From a virus, in IMG/VR virus record IMGVR_UViG_3300036835_000306, positions 1 through 42,022 of that record: DNA of 42,022 nucleotides; one strand, 5' to 3'. Of this stretch, positions 1 to 8,223 are shown piece after piece; within the stretch, counting starts at the first letter, position 1, and every line of letters begins with the position of its first letter. The position numbers and the translations under genes were made by a program. Below the pieces are notes generated by a model that ran no database searches, was not told the origin of the DNA, and saw nothing but the letters and a program-made list of their open reading frames with translations.

Positions 1-127
1 TTTGCCACGGCCCAGCAGTTGGGCCAACACCGAACCTTGAAACACTTCGGGGAGATCAGCCTCACCCGGTGCACGTTGACGACATGAGCGAACGCGATCC
101 CATTACTGCCTATCCGCTCTATTGGCC
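1..127. repeat. terminal direct repeat, left copy (contig closure)
   Basis: These 127 bases are identical to the last 127 bases of the window. An exact repeat of this size at both ends is what a de Bruijn assembler leaves when a circular molecule, or a circularly permuted phage, closes on itself. The gene ending at 41982 therefore also has its 3' end here (stop at 85-87), and the early operon continues through the junction. Confidence 0.9.
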
Positions 128-689
128 AGAAGGCCGCCCGCGAACCGAGTCCAGCCACCGGAAGAAATCCGAATTCAAACCGTCGTTTGCGCGTTGTCGT
201 GACGAGCTGATGAAAGAACTTCAACGGATGGGAGCGCAACGGCCGATCCTGTCGACAAACATCCCGGTGCGCCTGGACGGGCTGCCCTACGCCGGCACAG
301 CCGAGCCCCGCGATCCCGGTGTTGCTGTTTACTTCGATTACAAGAAGCGGCCGATGTGTTTCGCGTGCGATCGCTTTCGCACTGTGCGCGAGAACGTGCG
401 CGCGATCGGCCTCACGATCGCCGCGATCCGTGCGATCGAGCGCTACGGATCCAGCGACATGATGGAGCGCGCGTTTAAAGGCTTCACCGCATTGCCGGAA
501 AAGGCCGGCGAGTACTGGCGCGACGTCCTCGAGATTCCCGCCGACGCCAGGCCCACCGCCGAAGACATTGAAAAGGCTTTTCGCTTTCAGGCTCACGTGA
601 AACACCCCGATAAAGGCGGAACCCTCGACGAATGGACACAGCTCATTAACGCGCGGGAAAACGCGCTCAAAGACTTAGGGGTCCGATGA
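84..689 (+). CDS. J-domain (DnaJ-like) phage protein
   Basis: A 201-residue protein whose C-terminal part (about 158-198) looks like a J domain and carries the canonical HPD triad at 174-176, inside HPDKGG. J domains stimulate DnaK ATPase, so the protein may recruit the host Hsp70; that role is inference. The N-terminal two thirds contains a CFAC pair at 92-95 and a DPGVAVYF strand and resembles a protein common in phages and prophages. The start at 84 overlaps the stop of the upstream zinc-finger gene as ATGA; an in-frame ATG at 69 is also possible. It opens a chain of overlapping small genes. Confidence 0.85.
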   Translation: MSERDPITAYPLYWPEGRPRTESSHRKKSEFKPSFARCRDELMKELQRMGAQRPILSTNIPVRLDGLPYAGTAEPRDPGVAVYFDYKKRPMCFACDRFRTVRENVRAIGLTIAAIRAIERYGSSDMMERAFKGFTALPEKAGEYWRDVLEIPADARPTAEDIEKAFRFQAHVKHPDKGGTLDEWTQLINARENALKDLGVR

Positions 690-874
690 AACCGCCCAAC
701 GACGAAACCAGCGTGCTCGAGATCACAAACCTCGCCGCGGCCGCCGGATGCACTCTTAAACAGCTCGAGGCCCTCGTCCAGCACATGTTCGACCGGCCGA
801 TCGAGCGCTTGTCGATGCGCCAGCTCCTTGTTCTGCGCGACCACCTCGAGTTGAAAGGGGGAAAGACCGCATGA
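686..874 (+). CDS. small hypothetical protein
   Basis: A 62-residue predicted helical protein, not recognised. The start overlaps the stop of the J-domain gene by four bases (ATGA) and its own stop overlaps the next start in the same way, so translation is probably coupled. No cysteine motif or membrane segment is visible. Confidence 0.75.
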   Translation: MKPPNDETSVLEITNLAAAAGCTLKQLEALVQHMFDRPIERLSMRQLLVLRDHLELKGGKTA

Positions 875-1125
875 AGGGACAACTACGGATCGAGCGCCTG
901 TTCGCGTTCGTACTTGTCGACGACGACGGGAGCGAAGGCGTCCCGGCGTTTCGTAACGGAAATATGGTTTTGCCGATGACCGGCGCCGACATGGCTCGCG
1001 TCGATGAGCTTCGGCCGATCGCTCAGCAGCTCGCCGACGACTTTAAGAAACCGATCACGCTCGTCGTGTTCGAAAACCGAGTCGAAAAGGAAGTGATCTC
1101 CCCTCGCGGCGCTCAACCGTCGTGA
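871..1125 (+). CDS. small hypothetical protein
   Basis: An 84-residue soluble protein of unknown function. It has alternating hydrophobic segments in the first half (LFAFVLVDDDG) and an acidic middle. ATGA overlap with the upstream gene and GTGA overlap with the downstream gene support both ends. Confidence 0.75.
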   Translation: MKGQLRIERLFAFVLVDDDGSEGVPAFRNGNMVLPMTGADMARVDELRPIAQQLADDFKKPITLVVFENRVEKEVISPRGAQPS

Positions 1126-1427
1126 GGAAGTTTCCGAATCCGTCGACTCCCGAGGCCTGGCAAAACACTGTCGACGCCGCCGAGGCTTGTCTCGCGATCG
1201 ACAGCTGTCGGCAGTATGGATTGATCACGGGAGGCCCGACGATCAATGTCGAGCGCTGTATGTGGATCCTGCAGAAAGGAAAGCGCCGCGGTTACACGCC
1301 GGCGCCTGGAGCGGCCGAGCGCTTCATCCTTGAGTACAACGTCAGGGAGCCGGAATCGAGACGAATGACGGTTTTGGAGAGACGACAGGCCGAAATGAAG
1401 AAACGACAGGAGGAAAAATCGAGATGA
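1122..1427 (+). CDS. small hypothetical protein, basic C-terminus
   Basis: A 101-residue protein starting at a GTG that overlaps the previous stop (GTGA). The last 25 residues are rich in Lys, Arg and Glu and likely form a charged helix. No family recognised. It ends in an ATGA overlap with the next gene. Confidence 0.75.
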   Translation: MRKFPNPSTPEAWQNTVDAAEACLAIDSCRQYGLITGGPTINVERCMWILQKGKRRGYTPAPGAAERFILEYNVREPESRRMTVLERRQAEMKKRQEEKSR

Positions 1428-1741
1428 ACGACGATCAGGCCCGCGAGCTCGACGAAACCCTCGAGAAACTCACGAAACACGCGATCGAGGCGTTTCAAAA
1501 ATCTATCTATGACCCACGCGTGCCGGTGTCAGCCGCACGCAAATCCGAGCTCGACGTTGAGCGGGCTCGCAGGAATTGGGGCGAAAACTGGAGAGACGAC
1601 TCGATCGAGAGGCCCTGCTCCGTATGTGGGGAAACCTGCATCCTCCGAAAGACCTACGAGCGCAGCGAAACGATCATTTGCAAAGGTTGCACGCCGGCGT
1701 ACATCGAGGCGCTCCAGGGGAAGTACGCGGGGAATGCATGA
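1424..1741 (+). CDS. small zinc-ribbon protein
   Basis: A 105-residue protein: a helical N-terminal half, then a four-cysteine zinc-ribbon pattern, CSVC near residue 64 and CKGC near 88. Such ribbons bind nucleic acid or protein partners; the target here is unknown. It is linked by four-base overlaps to both neighbours and is one of about twenty small cysteine-pair proteins in this genome. Confidence 0.75.
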   Translation: MNDDQARELDETLEKLTKHAIEAFQKSIYDPRVPVSAARKSELDVERARRNWGENWRDDSIERPCSVCGETCILRKTYERSETIICKGCTPAYIEALQGKYAGNA

Positions 1742-2124
1742 GGTCTGCCGGTCGCTACCGTTTGGATGGGTCTCCTTATCCGGATGGACTCGAGGGACTG
1801 TTCCAATGGGCGCGTGATCTCGAGGACCACCGCGGCCGCATCGTTCGCCAGGAAATAACCTGGAATGGACTTTTCGTGTCGACCGTGTGGATTGGTCTCG
1901 ATCATCGCTTTGGAGATGGGCCCCCGCTGATTTTCGAGACGATGGTTTTCGATCGCATCGGAGACCGCGGCGCCGACGGTCTGGAGATGAATCGCTACTC
2001 AACACTGGCCGAAGCTGAGTGCGGACACTACCTGATACGCGACCGCGTCGCGAGCCTGCGATACACGCTCCGGTATTGGTGGAGACAGGTCCTTGAGCAT
2101 GTGCGGGAAGAAGCAGATGAATGA
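1738..2124 (+). CDS. conserved phage hypothetical protein
   Basis: A 128-residue protein. The order LDG-PYP, a WAR helix, R-V-Q-E, S-T-V-W-GLDH, GPPLIFETMVF and a Y-S-T-EAE-GH segment matches a small protein I recognise from many phages and prophages, where it remains uncharacterised. The start at 1738 is chosen because it makes an ATGA overlap with the upstream stop; the frame stays open upstream to 1576 but that part is antisense-like. Confidence 0.8.
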   Translation: MRSAGRYRLDGSPYPDGLEGLFQWARDLEDHRGRIVRQEITWNGLFVSTVWIGLDHRFGDGPPLIFETMVFDRIGDRGADGLEMNRYSTLAEAECGHYLIRDRVASLRYTLRYWWRQVLEHVREEADE

Positions 2125-2171
2125 ACTGTCACCGGATCCCGGGAGGCTTTCTTTGTGGAGGGAGGAGACGC

Positions 2172-2411
2172 ATGTCGAAAGAGGAAAGCAATCAGCAGGA
2201 GGCCGATCGTCAGATGCAAATCGCGATCGCAGCGATCCCCAAGGCGCAGGAGAACGCGCAAAAGTGCAAAGAGGCGCGCCAGGTGTTCCTTGAGCGGATG
2301 TGGCTCGACGTTGCGAACATCCTCGGCGAGCGTACCGCGATGCAGGCACGCGTCAATCGAGGAAGCGAGATCCCCGACGGTTACCGCGGTGATGGGAGCC
2401 TGTTCGAATGA
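2172..2411 (+). CDS. small hypothetical protein
   Basis: A 79-residue protein, mainly helical and rich in Gln, Glu and Ala. The start at 2172 is preceded by a strong GGAGGAG site at 2158-2167. An alternative ATG at 2121 overlaps the upstream stop and would add 17 residues of atypical composition. It ends in an ATGA overlap with the next gene. Confidence 0.7.
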   Translation: MSKEESNQQEADRQMQIAIAAIPKAQENAQKCKEARQVFLERMWLDVANILGERTAMQARVNRGSEIPDGYRGDGSLFE

Positions 2412-2599
2412 AGATTCAGAAATTGCCGGTGACGTGCCGCGACTGCGACCTTGTGCAAACGATCGAGATTGTCGTCGATTGCCCTGTCGACGTTGCTGTC
2501 GCTTCGATGAAGGTCGCGAGCTGCTCCAAGTGTGGAAGCCGAAAGCTCCTCATCCTGACAAAAAAGCGAGGTTACAATGCGAAACACGAGAGGAGGTGA
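2408..2599 (+). CDS. small zinc-ribbon protein
   Basis: A 63-residue protein with two cysteine pairs, CRDC at 10-13 and CSKC at 39-42, spaced as in a zinc ribbon, and a basic C-terminus. Function unknown. The start overlaps the upstream stop (ATGA). Confidence 0.75.
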   Translation: MKIQKLPVTCRDCDLVQTIEIVVDCPVDVAVASMKVASCSKCGSRKLLILTKKRGYNAKHERR

Positions 2600-2607
2600 C
2601 GCGCACA

Positions 2608-2706
2608 GTGGCAACGAAAAAGGGATCCGCAAAACGAAAGAGCTCCAAAGGAACGATGAAAAACAGCACCCGGACCACCGGGAAAACAGCAGCGCGCCCG
2701 CGATAG
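2608..2706 (+). CDS. very short Lys/Arg/Thr/Ser-rich basic peptide
   Basis: A 32-residue peptide starting at GTG, preceded by AGGAGG about 11 nt upstream. Almost half of it is Lys or Arg, with Ser, Thr and Gly between, like the tails of histone H1-like or other DNA-coating proteins. It would be the last gene of the early operon, followed by a hairpin. Size and composition make it uncertain. Confidence 0.45.
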   Translation: MATKKGSAKRKSSKGTMKNSTRTTGKTAARPR

Positions 2707-2715
2707 CGGCGCCGT

Positions 2716-2742
2716 GGGCCCACTGTCAACGACCTTGGGCCC
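2716..2742. terminator. possible bidirectional hairpin between convergent genes
   Basis: A 7-bp GC-rich stem, GGGCCCA pairing with TGGGCCC across a 13-nt loop, lies between the end of the early operon (2706) and the end of the convergent FN3 gene (2772). There is no T-tract on either strand, so termination is only suggested by position. Confidence 0.35.
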
Positions 2743-2771
2743 GATCCCCTCAGCATCCTACCGAGAGCCCC

Positions 2772-3626
2772 TCACTTCTTGACCGCAGCCGTGCAACCGC
2801 GATCGTCGGTGAAGATCGCAGACGATGGACTCGTAAACACGATCGACTTTACTTTCGACGTGCCGCTGTTCCAGGTGAACGAGCGCGAGCCGGTGAGGCC
2901 TGCAGGCCACTTCAAGCCGGTGATTTTCAGCGGTTGCAGTTGGCACGGATCCGGCGCCACGCCGCCCGAGACGTCGGTCTCATCAATCGAGCCGTCGTTG
3001 TAGGTCAGTTTGACGTGAAACCCATCGTCGGGCAGGCCGGCCTCGGAGATCCAAAGATCGGCGACACCGCCGGCGCCGTACTCCGCCGCCAACGTCCAAT
3101 AGCTCGCGAGGATCGGGAAAGTCCACACGCGACTGTCGCTCGCCGTGATTTCGACGTTCGAGACGGGAGTCGATCGCAATCCCGTCAGATGCAGCTGCCA
3201 GTCCGGCCGCCCATCCAGACCCGAACCGCCGCCCGTACGCGCTTTGTCGTCAGTGAATCCGAGAAACGTCCCTTTCAGCGTCGACGGGAACGTTTGCACA
3301 ACAAACACGCTGATCGTGTTCGATTCGATGCTTTCGAGCTTTTCCGGATCCGGACCGACCGACGTCACCGTGTAGTAGTAGGTGTGTCCCGGCGCGACAG
3401 TGGGATCGGTGTAGGTCGCCTCGGTGACCGTCGCGATCGGCGACGTCAGAGCAACACTCGGACTTTCCGATCGGAAAACGTGATAGGCGACGACGGGAAC
3501 CGGAGCGGGAACGCCGGCGAGGGTCGACGGCGGTGGAGCTGGCGGATCCCAGGCCAGCACAACAGTCTCGGCAGACACAGTCAGCGGAGCGAGGACAAGG
3601 AGAAGCAACGCGCACCAAAGTTTCAT
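2772..3626 (-). CDS. secreted fibronectin type III domain protein
   Basis: A 284-residue protein. Residues 1-19 form a Sec signal peptide (MK start, LLLLVLAP core, VSA cleavage site before ETV). Residues about 20-110 form an FN3 domain (VVLAWDPP near the start, YYYTVTSVG near the end). The remaining ~170 residues are beta-rich, with two cysteines near the C-terminus that could pair after export. An AAAGGA site precedes the start. FN3 domains occur in phage tail proteins and in exported bacterial adhesins or enzymes; the signal peptide points to export from the lysogen or infected cell. It lies after the ejection-protein genes but is separated by two plus-strand genes. Confidence 0.8.
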   Translation of the reverse strand: MKLWCALLLLVLAPLTVSAETVVLAWDPPAPPPSTLAGVPAPVPVVAYHVFRSESPSVALTSPIATVTEATYTDPTVAPGHTYYYTVTSVGPDPEKLESIESNTISVFVVQTFPSTLKGTFLGFTDDKARTGGGSGLDGRPDWQLHLTGLRSTPVSNVEITASDSRVWTFPILASYWTLAAEYGAGGVADLWISEAGLPDDGFHVKLTYNDGSIDETDVSGGVAPDPCQLQPLKITGLKWPAGLTGSRSFTWNSGTSKVKSIVFTSPSSAIFTDDRGCTAAVKK

Positions 3627-3683
3627 AGGCGAATCCTTTCCAGATCGAAATAGTTGTCAGTTGATAAGTATCGAGGAGGAGCA

Positions 3684-3911
3684 ATGCTCAGACGTTTGTT
3701 GATCGTGCTTTCGTTGATGTGGGCCGTTTTGTTTTTCATCGCGATTGCGCGATATTCCGGCGCCGCAGCTTTCGACGGTTGGGACGCGGCCGCGACATTG
3801 GCGATCGGACTCGGTCCTCTTATTTCTGTTTTGTTGACGAGGCCCCTCGTCCGTTTTGTGTTGTTTGGTTTCCAGCAGAATTACCGCGTGACCCTGGAGA
3901 GGCGAGATTAA
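3684..3911 (+). CDS. small membrane protein with two predicted TM segments
   Basis: A 75-residue protein with hydrophobic stretches at about 5-24 and 38-56, ending in a basic tail. The start at 3684 has a strong GAGGAGGA site; an upstream in-frame ATG at 3654 lacks one. Function unknown. It is divergent from the FN3 gene and is followed by another small membrane protein. Confidence 0.65.
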   Translation: MLRRLLIVLSLMWAVLFFIAIARYSGAAAFDGWDAAATLAIGLGPLISVLLTRPLVRFVLFGFQQNYRVTLERRD

Positions 3912-3978
3912 GGAAACTATTCAGCTGGGCACCGGCGGGCCATGGACACAGCGCCGACAGTAGTGTAAAGGAGCGGGT

Positions 3979-4155
3979 ATGAATCAGATTCAATCGGACA
4001 ACTTAAAGGGTACCGTGATCGTCATCGGTGCGCCGCTCGGGCTCGGGCTGTTGTTTGTTTGTGGTTTCCTCATCGGTGGAGTCTTGGGCGGCGGCATTGC
4101 CGTGCTCGTCGCGCTTCTGATCCTCTCGAAGTACTTCACTCGGATTTGGGATTAG
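3979..4155 (+). CDS. small membrane protein with two TM segments
   Basis: A 58-residue protein, AAGGAG site just before the ATG. After about 10 polar residues there is a hydrophobic glycine-rich hairpin (VIVIGAPLGLGLLF, then a second segment rich in Leu, Val and Ala). The last 20 bases overlap the 3' end of the convergent ejection-protein gene. Holin-like or superinfection-exclusion roles are possible but unsupported. Confidence 0.6.
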   Translation: MNQIQSDNLKGTVIVIGAPLGLGLLFVCGFLIGGVLGGGIAVLVALLILSKYFTRIWD

Positions 4156-5482
4156 CCAGGCCGCGCACACCCCGCTCGGTGCCGGCGGTGAGGATCCCGA
4201 CGGCCTCAGCGAGCGCTCCGCCGCCTTTCGACTGAAGCAGGTTGAGGGCTTGACGCCGCGCGGCGACCGTTGCCGTTCTCCAGGCGGGCTCCTGCATAAT
4301 CCGCTTCGTCAGAACCGCGCCTGCACCCAACACAGCCGCCTCGGCGGATCCCCCATGCATCGCCCCGGTCAACGCCCCCACGCTCGCAGCGACGGAGTCT
4401 CCGAGATGGGATTTGTTGACGCCGCGCGTTTCTGCTTTTTCCAAGAGATCCCGCGCACCCTTCCACAGATGCACGCCGTAATTGGCGTCGGCGATGTCTT
4501 TGCTGCTGCCGTTGATCAACCCGCGGAGAAGGTTTGCGCCTTCCTCATACACCGCCTCGCGTGCCGGCTGAGTGGTTCCAGGCAAACGGCCCCAATTGAC
4601 GAGCTGATCCCAAAGTTGACGGTTCTTTCGCAGCGCATCGATCGACATTTGAGGGTTGGCTTTAAACCAGTCAATCAATTCCTGGTAGGCCTTCAGCTGC
4701 TGGCCGGTGCCCGGGGTTGGTTTTCCGTTCACGTAAAGCGCGCGTTGGGAGTCCTGGAGATTTTTCAGGATGGGAGCGGTGTCGAAGGTTGTTCCCTTCG
4801 GGACCTTCGCGAATGCCGCGTCGAGCGCTTTGTTGGCGTCATCCAGCTTCACGTTGAATTTTTCGAGGAGATCCTCTGCGCTTGTCGCCAGCGGCAGCTC
4901 CTTCGAAATGGGCCCCGCAATTTCCTTGGCAATGGCTTTGTCGCTCAGCCCGGCGGGACTAATTATTTTCGTTGTAGTTCGCGCCATGCCCTTCTCCAGG
5001 AGTTTCGGCACAACTTTTTCGACGGCGACGCCGGTACCTTCCTGGAGCGCGCCCTCAAGCCCGCCCTCTCCGGCCTCAAGGAGAACCTGCTGCGGGGTTG
5101 AAGGCGTTTTCCGCTGACCCGCGAAAGCCTCCAGGAGCTGATAGAGCGCATCGCCGCCGACGGCTCCGAGGGCTCCCCCGGCAACAGCACCCGGAGGTCC
5201 TCCCGGGGCTCCGATAAGGCCGCCGACGGTCGCGCCGCCGGTCCGCATAAGCGTTCGCGGGCTGGGAAGAATATCGGGGACTGCCGTGGGATCTGCGTTG
5301 GCCAGGGCCGGAGCCGATACGGTGGTCGGTGTGAGTCCGCGTTGTCCGTTTCCGGAGGTGCCGGAGAGTGGCTTGCCGTTCTCGTCGACGAGATCGGAGA
5401 TCAACGGCGCGCCGGTCTCGCTGACCAGTTGATGCGCAGGGATCAGAGGCGGCGTGCTGGACGGGACTCCACGTTGAGGCAT
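4136..5482 (-). CDS. putative DNA ejection / internal virion protein
   Basis: A 448-residue protein, last of the late operon. The middle (about 80-115) is a Gly/Ala-rich hydrophobic stretch of the kind found in podovirus ejection proteins that insert in membranes. It is flanked by helical regions rich in Ala, Lys and Glu. The position after two similar proteins matches the gp7, gp20 and gp16 trio of P22, which leave the capsid with the DNA and form the trans-envelope channel. The assignment rests on order and composition; I see no unique motif and no lysozyme domain. Confidence 0.65.
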   Translation of the reverse strand: MPQRGVPSSTPPLIPAHQLVSETGAPLISDLVDENGKPLSGTSGNGQRGLTPTTVSAPALANADPTAVPDILPSPRTLMRTGGATVGGLIGAPGGPPGAVAGGALGAVGGDALYQLLEAFAGQRKTPSTPQQVLLEAGEGGLEGALQEGTGVAVEKVVPKLLEKGMARTTTKIISPAGLSDKAIAKEIAGPISKELPLATSAEDLLEKFNVKLDDANKALDAAFAKVPKGTTFDTAPILKNLQDSQRALYVNGKPTPGTGQQLKAYQELIDWFKANPQMSIDALRKNRQLWDQLVNWGRLPGTTQPAREAVYEEGANLLRGLINGSSKDIADANYGVHLWKGARDLLEKAETRGVNKSHLGDSVAASVGALTGAMHGGSAEAAVLGAGAVLTKRIMQEPAWRTATVAARRQALNLLQSKGGGALAEAVGILTAGTERGVRGLANPKSE

Positions 5483-7087
5483 CTATTTCTCCTGGTACCC
5501 GGCCGCCTTCAGCGAGTCGATGATCTGCTGACGTGTGGCTTTCGGGTGTGCTGTGAGGTTGGCCTGGATCAGAGGCTCGGTGATGACTTTTCCGGCAGGT
5601 CCAGCCGCTGGATTAAAGCCGGGCTGACCGTACACTCCCATCTGGTTGAGCAGCGTGTCCTTCTTTCGGGCGAGGAACGGAACGACGACGTCATTGATGG
5701 CGGACTCGAACTGCTGAGGCGACAGTGAGGGATCGGTCATTGCAAATCCCATTTCGCGCGACATGTCTGTCGCTGAGCCGTAACCCAGAGCGCCCGAGAG
5801 TTCGTCGGCAAACGCGGTCACAGCCGTCTGGAAGTTCGAATAGTTCCTGTTGCCGAGCTTCAAGCCGCCTTTCACGGTGAACTGGTTGATCAGGGGAACA
5901 CTGCTGCGCTTCGCGGCGTCGGACAGGGCCAGTAGATCGGGAACTGCTGCGTTGACGTTATCGAGCGATGCCAGCTGCTGCTGGACTTTGGGATTGGACG
6001 CGAGCTTGAATCCCATCTCGAAGGCTGCAGGGTTGAAGTTCGGGTTGAGGTCTGCCGCCTTGTTGTAGATCGCAAGTTTCCTCCCAGGATCCCGCGAGTA
6101 GGCGAACAGTGCCTTAAATTGCTGAAACGTGGTTTTCCCGTAAGCAAGATCCTGAGCGATCCGAAAGTCGCCTGAACCCGCCTTGATATCTGCCGTTGTG
6201 GATGTGGTAGTGCTCGCGTCGGGTTTCACGTACGGTTTCGGATTCGAGATTTCCTTCCCTGTCGACGGGTCGTAGGTCTTTCCCGTTTTCGGATCGAAGT
6301 TGGCAAACATTGGCTTGCCGTCAGGTCCGACGATTTGTTTTTCCTGGAAGGATGTCGGGGTCGGGGCGGGAGTCTTCGCCGCGACGTACTCGCGGATCTT
6401 GGCGAGTTGTTGGTCCGGAGGCAGCTGGTCAAACTTCGGATAGAGCGTGTAAATCTCTCCGAGAATTCCAGGCTTGGCCTGCGGTGCGGGGGCCTTCTCC
6501 CCGAGCTGATAGCGGGCAAACTGTTGCAGTGGTCCATGCTGCTGCTCGAACTCGGCACGTGTTCCCGGAAAACCGAGAGTGGCCGCCTCGGATTGAGTGC
6601 CGAGGCCTGCCGGATTCTGCGGACCCTGCGAGAGCAGATCCTGTAAGCCCCCGCGTTCTGCGTTGAACGCCATGTCCATCTCGTCAGGGGTCGCGTTTGC
6701 GATACGCGTGAGCATCGCTTTGTGCTGCGCTTCGCGCTGTGACGCAGCTTTCTCGTCTGCCGTTTTCTTATCGGCGGCCGCTTTCTCCTGTTCTTGTTTC
6801 TGCTCTTTGGCTTTTGCTTCCGCCAAGCCTCGAAACCTCGTCGAGATCTCCATGTCGATCGGCGCAGCCAGCTCTGCAAACTTCGCAAGATCCCCGTCTG
6901 CGTCGAGCCAAGCTTTGGTGATTGCGGCGCGTTTTTGCTGTTCCGTGAGTGCGTCGTTGATTCTCAGTTGATCCAATTGGCCCGCGCGCGCGGCATTGGC
7001 GATGCTGATGCGTTTCTGTTGGTCGGCAAGGATTCTGTCGTCCACACTTGGACCGAGCGCAGTGAGCCATTCTTGTGCGCGTGACAT
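5483..7087 (-). CDS. putative DNA ejection / internal virion protein, coiled coil
   Basis: A 534-residue soluble helical protein. Residues about 85-135 are rich in Lys, Gln, Glu and Ala and predict a coiled coil. The rest is mixed helical with a proline-rich linker and no membrane segment. It directly abuts the genes on both sides (7088 and 5482). By order it corresponds to the middle member of the P22-like ejection set. Confidence 0.65.
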   Translation of the reverse strand: MSRAQEWLTALGPSVDDRILADQQKRISIANAARAGQLDQLRINDALTEQQKRAAITKAWLDADGDLAKFAELAAPIDMEISTRFRGLAEAKAKEQKQEQEKAAADKKTADEKAASQREAQHKAMLTRIANATPDEMDMAFNAERGGLQDLLSQGPQNPAGLGTQSEAATLGFPGTRAEFEQQHGPLQQFARYQLGEKAPAPQAKPGILGEIYTLYPKFDQLPPDQQLAKIREYVAAKTPAPTPTSFQEKQIVGPDGKPMFANFDPKTGKTYDPSTGKEISNPKPYVKPDASTTTSTTADIKAGSGDFRIAQDLAYGKTTFQQFKALFAYSRDPGRKLAIYNKAADLNPNFNPAAFEMGFKLASNPKVQQQLASLDNVNAAVPDLLALSDAAKRSSVPLINQFTVKGGLKLGNRNYSNFQTAVTAFADELSGALGYGSATDMSREMGFAMTDPSLSPQQFESAINDVVVPFLARKKDTLLNQMGVYGQPGFNPAAGPAGKVITEPLIQANLTAHPKATRQQIIDSLKAAGYQEK

Positions 7088-8209
7088 TTACGCCGCTCCT
7101 TTGAAGAAACGCGCGATCCCCGACTGTTGCGAGAGGGGGAACGACGCGCCGAATTTGCTCGGATCGCCGTAGTTTTCGAGGAACGTTTTTTGAGCGTTAC
7201 GGATCACGGTTTTCTGATCACTGCCCAGGCCGGCGAATTGTTTCGCCGCCTCGAAGTACTTCGCGACCAGAGCGTTTCTTGTCTGTTGCGCCTGATCCGG
7301 CGAGACCTGCCCGCCGCGCTCGGCCGAGTCGATATCGCGCATCGCCTGATCGAACAGGTTTTGATTTCCCTGGACCCACGTGTCGGCCTTTTCGTGCGTG
7401 TTGCCGATCCCGAAAACTTTTTTGCCGAGCAGGATCGCGCCGGCTGCGCCGAGTGCAATCTGTCCGGCCAGCGGGATCGAGCCGATCGCGCCAACGACGG
7501 CTTTACCGGCTGCCGTGGCGCCTTTAGCCACAGCTCCCAGAGGCGAGCCCGTTCCCACTGTCCCGCCGACGTTGGTCCCTGGAACACTCCACGGCACCGC
7601 CCCGCCCCCGCCGAAAAGGCTCTCGGCCAGGCCGACCCCTTTCTTAAGCATGTCCGTCAACGTGCTGGCTCGCGCGAGATCGCCGCTGGCCAGCGCGTCA
7701 TAAATCTGTTGATGGAGTTGGCCGACGTTGGCCGCTTCGTTTTGCCTGCTCGCGTTTTGCGCGTTGACGGCATTTTGTCCGATCGCCGCGACGGACTGAT
7801 TGCGATCGAAAACCTTTGACAGCTCGTTCGAGGCGTAATCCTGCGCGTAACGGAGGAGCGCTTTCTGTGTGCCACCCGAGCCGAGGGTCTGCGTTGCGGA
7901 CTTTGCCGCCAGCAGCGCCCGCTGTCCCTGATTGAGTCGAAATTGATACCCCGGATCCTGCTCGAGCAGCGCCGAAACGTCGGCGCCTGGCGTGGTGAGC
8001 TGTTTAAGGTTGGTGAGCCCCTGCGCGCCCGTGTCGGCGTACTCCTGGAGCGCATCGCGCGAGGCCGTGCCGGCGCCGGTGATGTCGGCGATCGCTTGCG
8101 TCGATCCCGACTGTGTCGCGGTTTGCGCGTTGTTGAGCGCTTTCCGGCGCTGGAGATAGTCGATCCCCGGTACGGCCGCGCTGACGATGTTGGAGAGTGA
8201 CAGAGGCAT
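7088..8209 (-). CDS. putative DNA transfer / ejection protein (P22 gp7-like position)
   Basis: A 373-residue protein. The segment LLEQDPGYQFRLNQGQ followed by a GGTQKALLRYAQDYA stretch is a signature I recognise in DNA-transfer proteins of BPP-1-like and related podoviruses. A Gly/Ala-rich hydrophobic region at about 220-265 could insert in a membrane. It is first of three ejection-type genes. Confidence 0.75.
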   Translation of the reverse strand: MPLSLSNIVSAAVPGIDYLQRRKALNNAQTATQSGSTQAIADITGAGTASRDALQEYADTGAQGLTNLKQLTTPGADVSALLEQDPGYQFRLNQGQRALLAAKSATQTLGSGGTQKALLRYAQDYASNELSKVFDRNQSVAAIGQNAVNAQNASRQNEAANVGQLHQQIYDALASGDLARASTLTDMLKKGVGLAESLFGGGGAVPWSVPGTNVGGTVGTGSPLGAVAKGATAAGKAVVGAIGSIPLAGQIALGAAGAILLGKKVFGIGNTHEKADTWVQGNQNLFDQAMRDIDSAERGGQVSPDQAQQTRNALVAKYFEAAKQFAGLGSDQKTVIRNAQKTFLENYGDPSKFGASFPLSQQSGIARFFKGAA

Positions 8210-8223
8210 AGTTCCTTCCTTGG

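Noticed and set aside
1-127. Biological direct terminal repeats like those of T7
   Set aside because: Exactly 127 bp and within an operon, which is what assembler k-mer overlap gives; a P22-like headful phage would be circularly permuted.
2577-3653. A 358-codon plus-strand frame opposite the FN3 gene
   Set aside because: Arg-rich antisense; the minus-strand gene has a signal peptide and ribosome-binding site.
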